Source of the DNA: Sorex araneus
Lineage: Eukaryota; Chordata; Mammalia; Eulipotyphla; Soricidae
Direction: 5' to 3'
NCBI RefSeq assembly: GCF_027595985.1
Contig: NC_073313.1
Span: 112,111,552-112,175,551, forward strand
DNA: 64,000 nt
In this document: piece by piece, positions 34,315 through 46,031 of the stretch
How positions within the stretch are numbered: the stretch's first letter is position 1
Layout: each line of letters begins with the position of its first letter
The notes under the pieces: generated by a model
What the model saw: only the letters and a program-made list of their open reading frames with translations
Told to the model about the DNA's origin: nothing
Databases searched by the model: none
Position numbers and translations under genes: made by a program

Positions 34315-34560
34315 TTATTTTTATTAAGAAACCATGATTTACAAAGTTATTCATAAGTGAGTTTTAGTTTGGAGTTAAGTAGTTGAGTTGCAGTGCTCCA
34401 GCAACAATACCACCAGCAGCGTCAACTTCAATTTCCCTGAATACCCAAGTTCCCCACTTTCCCCAGCCTAACAGGCCCATTTTTAAGTTTGGTGTTGTAG
34501 TTTGAATCTTGTGCTTTCAGCACTGTTGAAAATATTTGCTCATAAAGGGAATATCTTTAG
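34315..34560 (-). mobile_element. Old L1 3'UTR
   Basis: 'aaccatgatttacaaagtta' opens the reverse of the L1 3' terminus (cf. 59205 and 63090). 'gcaacaataccaccagcagc' and 'tttccccagcctaacagg' are typical of the old subfamily. Confidence 0.65.
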
Positions 34561-34646
34561 TTGGGAAATAAACTGTAATGCATATTAAGTAAATATGCGG
34601 TATAACAAAGATTAGGAGAACCCAATCTCTTTCTATGTGTGTGTTT

Positions 34647-34870
34647 ATTTTTTATTGAATCACAGTGAGCTACACTCTTACAAAGTTGTTCAAAGTTGTT
34701 CTTTTGGGGTTTCAGTAAAACAATGTCCCAACACCTTCATCAGTGAATATTTCCCACCACCAGTGGGGACACTGTTGATATCAATCTTCTAATCCACACT
34801 GTCTATTGCACTACAATACAAGACCAAGTCTATTTTGAACCATAATCATGTAGTAATGGCAAGAACATTA
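34647..34870 (-). mobile_element. L1 3'UTR fragment
   Basis: 'ttttattgaatcacagtgag' starts the reverse of a 3' terminus, followed by 'aatatttcccaccaccagtg'. Confidence 0.7.
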
Positions 34871-35207
34871 AAGTTCAAAATTCAATAATTATAGTAATCA
34901 TTTCTCACATGTGAGTGAGCCTAAGGGCTTGAAATTACCTTAGAAGAAAAATAACATAAGTTTAAAAGAGTAATAACTTTGATCTACAAAGCTGTCAATC
35001 AATTTTAGTGGTGAGTAGAAATTTCAATGTGATTAAGAATCACAAATCTTTTAACAGTTTAAGGAATTATTCACTTTCACGCAAAATATCCACAATCTAT
35101 TGGACTATGAAGATTTGGAAAATGACTAAAAATATTTTGTAATCAAAACTCACAGACCCCTAATGACAATGTCACTGTTGTTTTCTCTTAATAATTCAAA
35201 TGCAGTT
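34871..35207. other. Unassigned sequence
   Basis: Nothing recognised. Confidence 0.4.
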
Positions 35208-35385
35208 CTTTTAGGTTTTTGGATTTTGGTTTGCTTCCACTTGATCTTAGGGATTACTTTTATCTCTGTGTTCAATGATCACTCCTGACAGTGCTTAGCA
35301 GATCATATTGGGTGTAGAGGATTAAACCTGGGTCATTATATATATGGCAGGCTCTGCCCATTGCATTGTCTCTCAGACCTCTTTA
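35208..35385 (-). mobile_element. Type A SINE, old copy
   Basis: The diverged reverse complement includes 'aatgatcactcctgacagtg', the B-box zone (gaggattaaacctgg) and the head end 'attgtctctcagacc'. Confidence 0.75.
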
Positions 35386-36845
35386 GTGTCTTTTTTTATA
35401 TGGTGACTAAATAGGAGGTTAAATACAGTAACAAAGCATTTTATGCATATTATATAAAGATATAATTTTTTTGCAAATGAATTGATTACAAATACAAACC
35501 ACTGTGATATTGGAATACTTTGTATTTCTTTGCCTATTTATCAAATTCTGAACAAAAGTCCAAATTAATTTTACTATGGTCTTTCAACATGTCAAATAGA
35601 TATTCTGTAACATAAAGCCTAGGAACAGTTGGAGAGGGATATTAGCATTTTGGTAAAAACTACGATGTATTGTATTCCTACATAGTATAATGAATAATAC
35701 TTCTCTAAATTGCGGCACCTAAATTAAAATGTCAGAATAAATAACTGAAATTTCCAATATTTGAATTAAATAAAAATAAACGATAATGAAACATCTTAAT
35801 AACTTTTTAAAGTTGAACTTTATAAGCATCAGAACAAAAAACTTACACTTCGAACACATGAAAAAGGATGAATGGGTCCTAATTGGACATTTTTCACCTA
35901 AATTGTTGCAACAGGGGTTTAGTGAATAAGTGACGTAAATTTCTCCTTGTTCAGAGATAAAGAACTCACATTCTAACAAAAGAGTGGAATACAGGATTTC
36001 TTATAATGGCCCATCTTCTGAGAAACAATTATACTGAAAATAAGACTCATGCTAAGTTTATCCTCACAGTACATTTTCTTTTTACAAATAGACAAACCCA
36101 AGAATCTATCCCCACTTTTTCTGGCAAATGTACACTCAGAAAATGATTGCTTGTCAGTAATTTCTACCATATAATGATTTTCCTTCAGTGTTTGAGAAGA
36201 AAGTATAGTATTTTGACAATGTATTGTTGCAATTATATGTATACTTTTACAAGTACATACAATAAGTCTGCTTTTATAAAAGATATGGATTTCTAAATTA
36301 TTTTCTCAGCATCATTTTAAGAAAGATAATTTAAATTAGCTCAGGCAGAGATATAACCATATGTTTCCTTTATCAACTCAGAGGAAGGGAAGCTGGTTTG
36401 AGTGAAGTACACATATGAATATAAATTAGAGAGGAGTGATTTGTTTATAGAGAAAAATTACTTCACCTTTCTGAAAAATACATTATTTTATTTTTAAAAC
36501 AAAAATAAGTCAGTTACCTTATTCTGTGGAATTTCACAAACAAATTGTATGGAATCCATATCAAATTCAGTTTTGTGACTATAAATAAACAAGTGAAAAT
36601 TGAGAGCAAATGAAAGTCAGTTTATCTATCAGCCTAAGAGAAAAAAGTAACATAATATTAAAATTAATTTTTCAGGGTTTATTTGAGGAACTAAAATAAT
36701 TAATTGATAGCTTACTTTGTATACACAAATAAGTATGAATACATGAATTTTGATATAATAATATTAAAGTGAAAGTTTTAAAGAAATTCTTAGTTGTTCA
36801 ATTATAAGAACTATAGATAAGTAGTGACAAGACATTTAATAGCCT
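35386..36845. other. Unassigned, very AT-rich
   Basis: No recognised element; 65- and 86-codon minus frames show no domain. Confidence 0.4.
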
Positions 36846-36848
36846 TGT

Positions 36849-37193
36849 TTTCTCTCTTGGAGAACCTGACAAGCTACCAAGTGTCTATTGCCCACAAGGG
36901 AGAACCTTGCAAGCTCCCCATGGATTATTCATGTCTCAAATACAGTAAAAGATATATACATACCTCTCGGAGAGCGCGGCAAGCTACCGAGAGTATCCTG
37001 CCCACACTACAGAGTCTTTCAAGCTACCTGTGTCATATGCCAAAAATAGTAATGATAGGTCTCATTCCCCTGAACCTGAAAGAGCCTCCAATCGTTGGGA
37101 AAGACGAGTAAAGTGAGGCAGCTAAAATTTCAGGGCTGAGTGTAATAGAGACTTTACTGGTGCCCGCTCAAGTAAATCAATGAACAGTGATAC
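36849..37193 (+). mobile_element. Compound type B SINE, including a long form
   Basis: Two body modules are in tandem: 36849-36955 (cttggagaacctgacaagct) and 36962-37190 (ctctcggagagcgcggcaag). The second contains an extra segment of about 80 bases (37063-37145, 'cattcccctgaacctgaaag' to 'agggctgagtgtaat') before the RTE-like tail (gtgcccgctcaagtaaatca) and a GATACAGTGATA repeat. Neither has the tRNA-like head. Confidence 0.8.
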
Positions 37194-37798
37194 AGTGATA
37201 GAGAAGTAGGACATAGCCAGCAATAACAGTATAGGATTCAATACATTTAATAAACTTTTTCATGTATTTAAAGAAATGCAAATATTAGACAGAGTGGGAC
37301 ATTCAGCAAATATAGAGGTTTTCAGAATAGGTGTTCATATGCCTGCTTATCTTCTTTCAACTAAGAACATTAGTTTATATAGATATAGAACATTATACAT
37401 TTCAAAGTGTCAAACAGTAAATGGTTAAGAACCCCTTTCCACATCAGGCATCAGTATTAGTATATCTGCACTCTATCATTCAAAAATATGTATTCTTATA
37501 ATTTAAGTTGCCTGATAGTAATTTCTTAAACAGACAATAGGTTTACCACTCTATCTTAGCTTCTACTTTCTTATTTCTTAATTTTAGTGAGACATAGAAT
37601 CATAGCACTCCTTAGAATTTTCTTCCAATTGTGCCCTAACCATATATTTGTCTTTCTCTGAGAAAGATAAAATGTAAAGAAGGAAGAAATAAAGATTTGT
37701 TAAATATGCCCTGGACTACTCTGTGGTTCTCAGAGAGTTCTGCAAGTATTCAGGGCAGTAATTAAGATAGAATCCCTCCGTCAAAATATTTCTGTATG
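37194..37798. other. Unassigned sequence
   Basis: Nothing recognised. Confidence 0.4.
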
Positions 37799-37962
37799 GA
37801 ATTAGAGAGATAACAAAATGGGGAAGGATATTTACCCTTCACAGGTCCAATCAGGTTTCCTTTGCCTGCACCCAGTATGGTCCCCCGAACCCTATCAGGA
37901 GTGATTCCTGAGTACAGAGCCTGTGCACCACCAGGTGTGGCCCCAAAACAAACACACAGAGA
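37799..37962 (+). mobile_element. Type A SINE, older copy
   Basis: Degraded head; clear 3' half 'cagtatggtcccccgaaccc', 'aggagtgattcctgagtaca', 'ccaccaggtgtggccccaaa'. Confidence 0.85.
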
Positions 37963-38992
37963 AATTCCAGCATGCTTTTGAAATGGACTATGTTAAAACC
38001 TATGCTATCCTCAATTATCTACTGATTGGAAGTAACTAGTAAGAAGAGGAGTCTCTATACAAAGCAAGCACAGTCACGGATTTCAGAGTTCTACCAATGT
38101 ATTGCAAATCGATTATACAATAGTATCAGACAAACAACAAGCACGTTTTCATGCCATTATGTCTGGCAACATAAATTTATATGCATTTTTATTTGCAAAT
38201 CAATTTAGAAATTAAGTTTTGAAATGTGTTATGCATGAATCTTTTTACATAGCAATTCTGCCTTCAGGATTAACTCTAGAAATACTTACACAAGTTTTGA
38301 ACAACATATGGAAAGATCTGTTATTGATTAATTTTCACCATTACAAATCAGAATCAGTTAAGGTTTGTATAAGGAGGTGACTAGAAAATCTATAGCTAAG
38401 CAATTTAATAAGACAATGCTGTTTGGTTTCTGAAAAAAATTATAGAAAAAATGCTAATAAATTACAACCAGAAGTCATCTACATACCAGAGAAATAATTC
38501 CTACCTGTTCAGCCTAGTTTGCATGAAATCATGAATTTGTCTGCATGAAAGTACAGACCTGTGTCAAGGAACAGTTTTTAAATGGAGGGATCACAGAAAA
38601 GATCCTTAAGAAAACAGCTTCTCTTAATGTTGGTATACAATGTGCTGGTCAAGGTTGTAGAAATACCAGTTCAACTCTCTGAGGTACAAGCCATGTTGTT
38701 GATAATCAGTAACTACAAAAGAAAAACCAAAGGCTAGATATTAACAGCTTGAGGGTTTAATACCTGCTCCACTTTTTCCTTGGGAGCATGTTCAAAATCA
38801 AAGACTGATGAGATGGATTACTGGCAGAAACTGAGGCCTTGGTGACCGTTGAGGCCAATGGACAACATAGACCTTTCTCTTAGTGTTATCCAAGGTCTAC
38901 CACACTTTGACAATCAATCACAGGGTTTATGATGTCCTTGAAACCATTATTAACTTTCCAATTTTCATCATGGCCAGAGAAAGAAATAAATT
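37963..38992. other. Unassigned AT-rich sequence
   Basis: A short zone near 38250-38320 vaguely recalls an ancient L1, but not well enough to call it. Confidence 0.35.
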
Positions 38993-39162
38993 TTCTTTTC
39001 TTTTTGAGTCACACCTGGCGATGCACAGGGCTAACTCCTGGGTCATACACTCAGGAATTACTCCTGGTGGTACTCAGGGGACCATATGGGATACTGGGAA
39101 CAGAACCCAGGTTGGCCGCATGCAAGGCAAATGCCCTAATCCCCGTGCTATCACTTCAGTCC
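38993..39162 (-). mobile_element. Type A SINE
   Basis: A complete minus-strand copy ('gagtcacacctggcgatgca' to 'ctatcacttcagtcc'). ccaga[g/a]aaagaaat-like flanks at about 38973 and 39161 suggest a TSD. Confidence 0.92.
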
Positions 39163-39249
39163 AGAAAAGAAATTTCTAACAGAAAAATACAATGGCACTT
39201 TTCAGAGAGCAAAGAATAGCTAAATTCCTAGTGTGCAAATATAAATTTA

Positions 39250-39375
39250 GGGGTCAGCAAACTAGTACAGTGGTATGGCACTTACCCCAAATACTTCCAG
39301 GAGTGGTCCCTGAGTTCAGAGCCAGGAGTAAGCTCAGAGGACTGCTGGGTGGGGCCTCCAAAGCAAATAAAAATG
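39250..39375 (+). mobile_element. Type A SINE, internally deleted
   Basis: Head 'aggggtcagcaaactagtac' and 3' half 'ccaggagtggtccctgagtt' are joined without the B-box region. Confidence 0.8.
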
Positions 39376-40200
39376 TAGGAAACTAATGCGAAAACAAGGT
39401 TAAATTCCTTAAAGAAATTAAAATTCTGCGGATGGTGAACTTAAGGACATGCAATTGGAGTTGGTAAAAGGTGAAACCTGGATATTACAACTAAACATAA
39501 TGAATTTAGAGAATTAATCTAAACATAAAAATAATATTCAAGAAATAACAAGACAAAGTGCTATCTGAGCACAGAGAGTGCTTCGTAATGTTACATTCGA
39601 GTTTCCCCAAATGAAATGAGGGCTACTGAGAACAAAAAAATAGAAGAGTAGAGCAAGACGTTTATTCAAATTTCAAGGCAGTGGGCTAGGACCTCTAATG
39701 CACAGCAAATGACTCAAAGATTACAATTACATTTATAAACCAAAACTGTGTTTCAGTGTGACAGTTAAAAGCATGCAAGAATAACTAAAATCTGCAGTAA
39801 ATCAAAGCTTTGTTCCACATTTTGATGAGATACAAAGGGAACAATACATGGCTAGATTTATAAATTGAAAGAGAGAAAATTGTTTCTTATATAATGCTTA
39901 CCATAAGGGCACACTGTCCTGCCACTTATCAGGGAATGTGACAGGTTGATGTCTCCAAATTTCACAGTCTATGAGGGAGTTAGAATCAGCATAGAGTTAA
40001 AGTTAGAAAAAGTTGGTGTCCATAAATTCCAGGGACAAATATTTGACCCTTTATTCAGCCCATTGGCATGTGGATGAACTTTAATTTACCAGTTCAATAT
40101 TATAGCGGAAAAAAATGGGTTTTTACATGTAACCGTCAAGTCGAGTAAAGACACTAAAGGTCCAAACAGTTATTCTGGGTATGAAGAGTGCATTAAATAA
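39376..40200. other. Unassigned sequence
   Basis: No recognised gene or repeat. Confidence 0.4.
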
Positions 40201-40329
40201 AATTATACCTAATGTAAACAGCATGACGGAATCAGTATTATAGAGAAAAAAATGTTTAAAAATTAAAGATGAAATCACAAAAATGAATCAAATGTAACAA
40301 AAATAAGAAAGTCTATTATAAATATAAAT

Positions 40330-42830
40330 CTATGAAAAGAACAAACATCATAATTGTGGTAGTACCAGAAAACAATAGATTATAGCTAGCTACCTAGATA
40401 GATAGGACTGTCTTTAAGTAAGTAATATCTGAGACCTTCCATAACCTAAGGAAAAATATACTTACAGATGTCCATGAAGCAGATAGTAAGATCATATTTT
40501 GAATATAAAAATCAAAACAGCTCATTGTCAAATTATCCAATGTCAGTAGTAAGGAAAAAGGATTGATAGCTGCTAGAAAAAATAAAAAAGTATCATATAA
40601 ATTCACATTTATCAAGGTTTAATCAGCTTACTAGAAGAAACCCAACAGTTTAAGAACAGAGTAGATTGACATGTTCACATTACTGAAAGTTAAAAAGTGC
40701 TATACAAATATACTTTGTATTATAAAACTATCATTAGACTAAGATAAATAAATCTTTTTGAATAAAAGTGATGGAATACTACTGCCAGACCAGATATATA
40801 AGAAATATGCATAGTCTTCTGTATGAAGAGAAAAACCTATCAAAAATTGAACAGGTGGATAAATATGATATAGCAGCATAAACAAAAAGAGGCATCAATA
40901 TGACAATAAACATGTCAACTTAATCTGACACCAAGATTTTCCCTAATCAGAGTTTATTTTCTTTTCTCTTCTACTGTCCAATAACTTCTATACTTCCTAA
41001 AAAACTGGGGGGCGGGCAAGAAAATATACAAGTTGAAGACGAAAAAGCGGAAGTAATTGTGAAATGATAACAAGGCACTACCAGGACAAAAATACATTTT
41101 AAAATATGCAAAATATGGTCGAATTTCCATGGTAACCCTAAAACAACAATCAGGAAAAGACATTTACAGGGAAAAAGTGAAGAAATTAATAGAGCCAACT
41201 GAACAAAATATCACATGAAAAATTATAGATGGAAATAAATGTGAATTTTCAAAATTATATTGCAACAGAAAACAAAAGATAAAACATCTGTAAATTACCC
41301 CCATATTTCTCTAATTAAGCTAAATTGAATGGCTTTTACTCAATCAAAAGATTTAGCTTGTGTGATTGAATTAAAAAGAAAGAGGTTGAGTCTATAATAC
41401 ACATACAAGAGTCTTACATTTTGTTCATTGCAACACTATTTACAATAACTAGAATCTGGAAACAACCCAAGTGCCTGAGAATAGATGAGTGGATAAACAA
41501 ATTATGGTACATCTACACAATGAAACACTACTCATCTATTAGAAAAACTGAACTCATGAAATTTGTTTATACATGTATGGACATGGAACATATCATGCTG
41601 AGTGAAATGATTCAGAGGCAGAGGAACAAACATAGAATTATATATATGTACATATATATAACATGAAGTATGTGAACAATATATATATATATATATAAAA
41701 CATGAAGTATCTGAACAAAAAAACAATGGCCAGGGTGACTGCTCCATGATAAGAAGCTTGCCACAGAAGTAGATGGGGAGCACAGTTTAGGACAGAGAAG
41801 GGACAACTATGATAATTGGAAATAATCACTCTGGACAAAACTTGAGTGTTGAAAGAAAGTAAAGTGCTATGCACTGTATTCCTTCAGTAACAGCATTGCT
41901 AACCACAGCTGATTAAAGGGAAAATAGATAGAGAGAAAAAAGGTGCCTGCCATAGAGGCAGGCTGTGAGGGCAGGGCAAAAGGGCACAGTGAGCAAAAGA
42001 ATAATTGCGGACACTGGGGGAAGGAAATGTGCACTCATGAAGGGATGGTTGTTGGAATGTTGTGTTACTGAAATTAAGAACAACTTTGTAACTATTATCT
42101 CACAGTGGTTCAATAGAAAAAAATCTTACATTATGTATATAGAGTAACATTAAGTTATAGTTAATTGCTAGACTAAGATGTTTTAAAAGAACGGTTTGAA
42201 GGATGGGAAAGGAATTGCAGTTTTTATATCTGACAAAATAGGCCTTCTGTTTAAAATGCTATTAAAATAAAAATGGATATTATAATTAGATCAAGGAGAC
42301 AATCCAAGAACATACAATGATCATCATAATATGTGCATCTGAAACAATGTCATCCACATGTACAAAGCGCATATTAACAGACATCAAGACATATATGTCC
42401 TGTCAGGGAAAGCAATACAATAATTATAGGCAGTCTCAACACACCATTTTCTAACAATGGGAAGATTGGTTCAACAAATATTAACAAATGCCCCCAAATC
42501 AATGAAAACTAGAAATTTTCTTCAATATGAAGTTCATTATGGAGGGGTGTGGGAGTTAATAAGTTTTATTCATGAAACCTACTATTCACAATTTTGCAAA
42601 CAAGATGCCTAAAATAATATTTAAACATTAACCAATAAAGTAATTGAATATAGTATATGTACATATAAATGAAAAAGTATACATTCTTCATAAGTGTTCA
42701 TGGGATTAATCAAGGATAAATCACAAGTTGAGACAAAATAGATGTCTCGATTATATCTTAAGATTGAAATATTATCAAACATCTTTTCTAGCAGAATTGT
42801 ATGAGACTAACAATAACCAGTTAAAATAAA
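40330..42830 (+). mobile_element. Ancient L1 (ORF1 tail to ORF2 endonuclease), interrupted
   Basis: 40480-40690 resembles an old L1/HAL1-type ORF1. After the younger L1 at 41421-42119, 42195-42820 reads like an endonuclease domain (GIAVFISDKIG near 42210-42245; then 'gtgttcatgggattaatcaa' and 'aagattgaaatattatcaaa' near 42695-42780). It has many stops. The lack of lineage-typical 3'UTR and the high divergence indicate an old family. Confidence 0.6.
41421..42119 (+). mobile_element. L1 3' end nested in ancient L1
   Basis: ORF2 C-terminus (MFIATLFTITRIWKQPKCLR, WINKLWYIYTM) and full 3'UTR ending 'gtaactattatctcacagtg' with A-tail. AT-rich expansions occur at 41640-41700. Flanks '[g/a]tcttacatt' at about 41411 and 42122 are the probable TSD. 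Confidence 0.9.
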
Positions 42831-43739
42831 ATAAACAGTTTAAAGAAAATAAGAGGGGCACTTCCTCAGCACAGCCAGTACTGTCTGTGGGCAAATCGAC
42901 ATGATGTTTCCAAACAGACTCCAAATCAACCTGATGCTTCCAAAAAGACTCCTTGTATAAATCCACCATATGTGCTCTGGAAATAGGCAGGACTTCTCTG
43001 AGGAAGCTCACCAGTCTGCAACTTGCTGTACAATGTGACAGGAAAAAGAATATGAAGCAGAGGATCTGGCAACCCAACTATGAACAGACCTTTGCTTGCC
43101 TTGCTTAAGAGGAGATGGAGCTTTGCATTTATAAGAAAACTGAAGATTCAGAAAAATTACAAGGAATTAATGCAGCGATAAAGGAAGGTTCAGACTTCAC
43201 AGAAATCCAAATTCACAGGCAGAAAGACAGATCTTCTGAAACATCTCTACTTATCTGAAAAGACTTAGAAAAGAAAGGCAATTTAGAAAATTTAGCCAGC
43301 TTTTGTAAGAACAAATCAATCATACTTTACTTGAAGAAGAGTATAGCATTGACCTGAGCATAGCCTCAACCTGAAGAATAGCCTGATGATAGTTAGTTCT
43401 ACTACTATTCCAAAGAGAAGCAAAAGAAAACATCACATCAAAATAATCAGGAAGAATAAGAATGAGTACAAGCTTAAGCATGCTACTAAGTAACAAGAAT
43501 TTGATAGAAGAAAACAAGATAAAGAAGCAGCTCAGAGGCACTAAAAAAGAAGAAAACGAATGTGTTCAATATATTGAGCAAAAGGACTATAAAGGGCAAA
43601 TCAAACTTGAGTTTACAAATGCAGACCCTTCTTAAAGATACAAGAAAAATTAAAGCACATTTGTTTTAAACAACTGTTGTCTTCTATATTGTGTTCTTTT
43701 GTATGTGTAAAATAACTGTGCAACAAGATTTGTCAGCAT
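42831..43739. other. Unidentified A-rich segment, possible old retrocopy
   Basis: Not recognised as L1, SINE or LTR. The composition is A/G-rich and several plus-strand stretches translate into lysine/glutamate-rich sequence (for example near 43125-43230 and 43500-43635), in the manner of a decayed coding sequence. I cannot name a parent. Confidence 0.3.
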
Positions 43740-43749
43740 AAACTAAATT

Positions 43750-43972
43750 TATATCACCTGTATCACTTGTCATCCCATTGATCTTCGATTTGCTTGAGTG
43801 GGTGCAAGTAACATCTCCATTTGTCCCTGTCGAGTGCTAGTGTAGCCCAATGGTATCTGCTCGCTCCAGAAACAGGAAGAACCTCGAACCGTTCATTCAG
43901 GGTTTTGATGAAGAAGTCTGACCATCTTGTAGATGAGTGATCACGTGGTCTTTTCTCGGCCCAAACTAAATT
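43750..43972 (-). mobile_element. 5'-truncated RTE LINE 3' end with 10-bp TSD
   Basis: The reverse complement encodes the RTE ORF C-terminus (FFIKTLNERFEVLPVSGASR, then LDRDKWR) and ends 'gcaaatcgaagatcaatggg' plus a GATGACAAGTGATACAGGTGATA-like tail, matching 62890-63060. aaactaaatt is repeated exactly at 43740-43749 and 43973-43982. There is no poly(A). Confidence 0.9.
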
Positions 43973-43982
43973 GGTAAACTAT

Positions 43983-44437
43983 GCTAATGATAAAATATCC
44001 AAATAGTTTTGTGCTAACAAAGGCACAATTTCTTTAAAAAATTTTTAAAAATTAAAAATGAAAAACACCTTAAACATTAGTAAATAAAGCAATATGCTTT
44101 TGAATATCCCCTGAACCTTGAAGAAACCAAAGGAAAGGCAAAACATTATTTGAGGTTAACAGAAGCAAAGCTATAAATTATCAGCTCTTACAGGAGTCAG
44201 CAAAAATAGAGTTAAGTAGATAGTGTGACTATATACAGCCCTTCATAAATAAATGAGTGAAGTCTCAAATAAAATGAAAAATCCAATCTCATAGCTCAAG
44301 CATCGAACAAAGAAGGATTGAGCAGAATCAAAATACAATATAAGGGAGAAAATCAACATTAGATAACAATGAAACAGAAACAAAAAAGATGACCTAAAAG
44401 ATAAACAGATGATCTAAAAGAGGCAAATATCTTTATG
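43983..44437. other. Unassigned A-rich sequence
   Basis: Nothing recognised. Confidence 0.4.
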
Positions 44438-44560
44438 TTTTGGGGGGTTGCCCCCAGCCATGCTTAGGAAATATTAGGAAATATGTGGTGCCAGGTATTA
44501 AACGTAGTCTTGTGCATATAAAGCTTGAATTACAACTCAGTGCACTATGACTCTGACATA
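44438..44560 (-). mobile_element. Type A SINE, old fragment
   Basis: Weak reverse-complement similarity ('gttgcccccagccatgctta', 'tggtgccaggtattaaacg'). Confidence 0.5.
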
Positions 44561-44584
44561 ATAGCCACATTCTCTTTTAAAATT

Positions 44585-44832
44585 ATTTTTTATTGAGTCA
44601 CCATGAGACATATAGTTACAAAGATGATCACAGTTCGGTTTCAGCCATTCAGTAATACAGTGTCAAACAATCATTCCTCCACAACTGTGTATTCCCAGTT
44701 TCCCTCTCGCAAAAATTTTCCCATTCCCCGCAGCCTATTTCTAGTGAAAGCACCTTCTTTTTATCTCTTTGACTGCCTCATCTATCCCCCTTTGGAGCAT
44801 TATGGTTTTCAATACAGTTAATGTGAGGTTAT
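44585..44832 (-). mobile_element. L1 3'UTR
   Basis: 'tttttattgagtcaccatga' begins the reverse of an L1 3' terminus. 'tccctctcgcaaaaattttc' and 'ggagcattatggttttcaat' follow the 3'UTR order. Confidence 0.8.
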
Positions 44833-45003
44833 AGGGCTGGCGCAATAGCACAGCAGGTAGGGTGCTTGACTTGCACGTGGCCAACCAGGGTTTGATTCCC
44901 AGCATCCCATATGGTCCTCCGAGCACTGCCAGGAGTGAATACTGAATGCAGAGCCAGGAGTAAACCTTGAGCATTGCCGGGTGAGATCCAAAAAGAAAAA
45001 AAA
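44833..45003 (+). mobile_element. Type A SINE with 10-bp TSD
   Basis: Complete copy with B-box zone gggtttgattccc and A-rich tail. gtgaggttat flanks it at 44823-44832 and 45004-45013, so it inserted exactly at the junction between an L1 3'UTR and the LTR-like repeat. Confidence 0.94.
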
Positions 45004-45011
45004 GTGAGGTT

Positions 45012-45052
45012 ATCCTTCGTCAGGACCCAAAAGCAGGGTCCTGACGAAGGAT
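45012..45052. repeat. Perfect 17-bp hairpin (7-base loop)
   Basis: 45012-45028 (atccttcgtcaggaccc) is exactly reverse-complemented at 45036-45052, with loop aaaagca. It is at the 5' edge of the LTR-like repeat. The homologous place in copy 1 (about 15335-15370) is not palindromic. Confidence 0.95.
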
Positions 45053-45684
45053 GGGATGGACCCAGGGCAAGCTGTGAGCTACCCTGGCATAAAAATGGGC
45101 CAGGCCAAAGCGACACAATACTCAACTATAAGTTGAGAGCATGGTCATAGACAAATGCTGTCAATATCCAAAAGTAACGACGAGACTAGGATCCTGCTGG
45201 GGTTTGGAAGACTAACCTGACCTGAAGACGGACTGTGGTCTAGAAAATATAGTGAGATGTCCTCAGGAAGAACCAAACTTTTAGTTAGATATATCTCTTA
45301 GTGTGCTCATACAGAATGACATTGCTAGAAATACTAGAAGTAAATTTACTATAATGATTTAAGTGGGCTACTAGCTGAGGAAAGAAGAAAGCAACACACT
45401 CTGAATGGGATCCTGCCCTTAAGCAGATCTCTTAGTAATCTAGAGTAATCTCTTAGATAAAATTTTGTTAATCTCCTGGAGGAGTGGTCTTAGACGTCTT
45501 TGTTGATTTGTTAATGTTCAAGCCATCTTTGTGTCACCACCCTATGCGATTGCTATATAAACTAAGATTATAAGAGAAGTAGTGGGAGAAGACACAGAAG
45601 CAGAGCACAAAGCGAAAGAGACTCAGGGAGTCATCAGAGCCAGAAGCAGGGGAAAGAAAGAGCACAAAGCGAGTGAGAGTCAGA

Positions 45685-45760
45685 GTCAGAAGTAAGGGTC
45701 AGTGTCAGAAGTAAGGGTCAGAGTCAGAAGTAAGAGACAGAGTCAGAAGTGAAAGCAAGA
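45685..45760 (+). repeat. 19-bp minisatellite, four units
   Basis: Units beginning gtcagaagtaagggtca start at 45685, 45704, 45723 and 45742, an exact 19-base period with a few substitutions in the last two. Confidence 0.9.
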
Positions 45761-46003
45761 AGGGCTCCAGAGAGAGAAGCTCCAGAGAGAGATATTGGAA
45801 GAAGAGAGATAGTAAGAGACCAGAGGAGAGATGACAGAGATAGAGAGAGGTTGGAAGAGACCAGAGACACTACAGAGACAGAGCCAGAGACAGACAGACA
45901 GACAGAAAAGAGCACAGCAGCACACACAAAAGCGGAGCACAAAGAAGGAGCCATCCCAATTGGGTCCATACACAGGGGCTCGAGAGCACCGAACAAGAGC
46001 GGC

Positions 46004-46031
46004 GAGAGAGAGAGAGAGAGAGAGAGAGAGA
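46004..46031. repeat. (GA)n microsatellite
   Basis: About 13 uninterrupted GA units. Confidence 0.95.
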
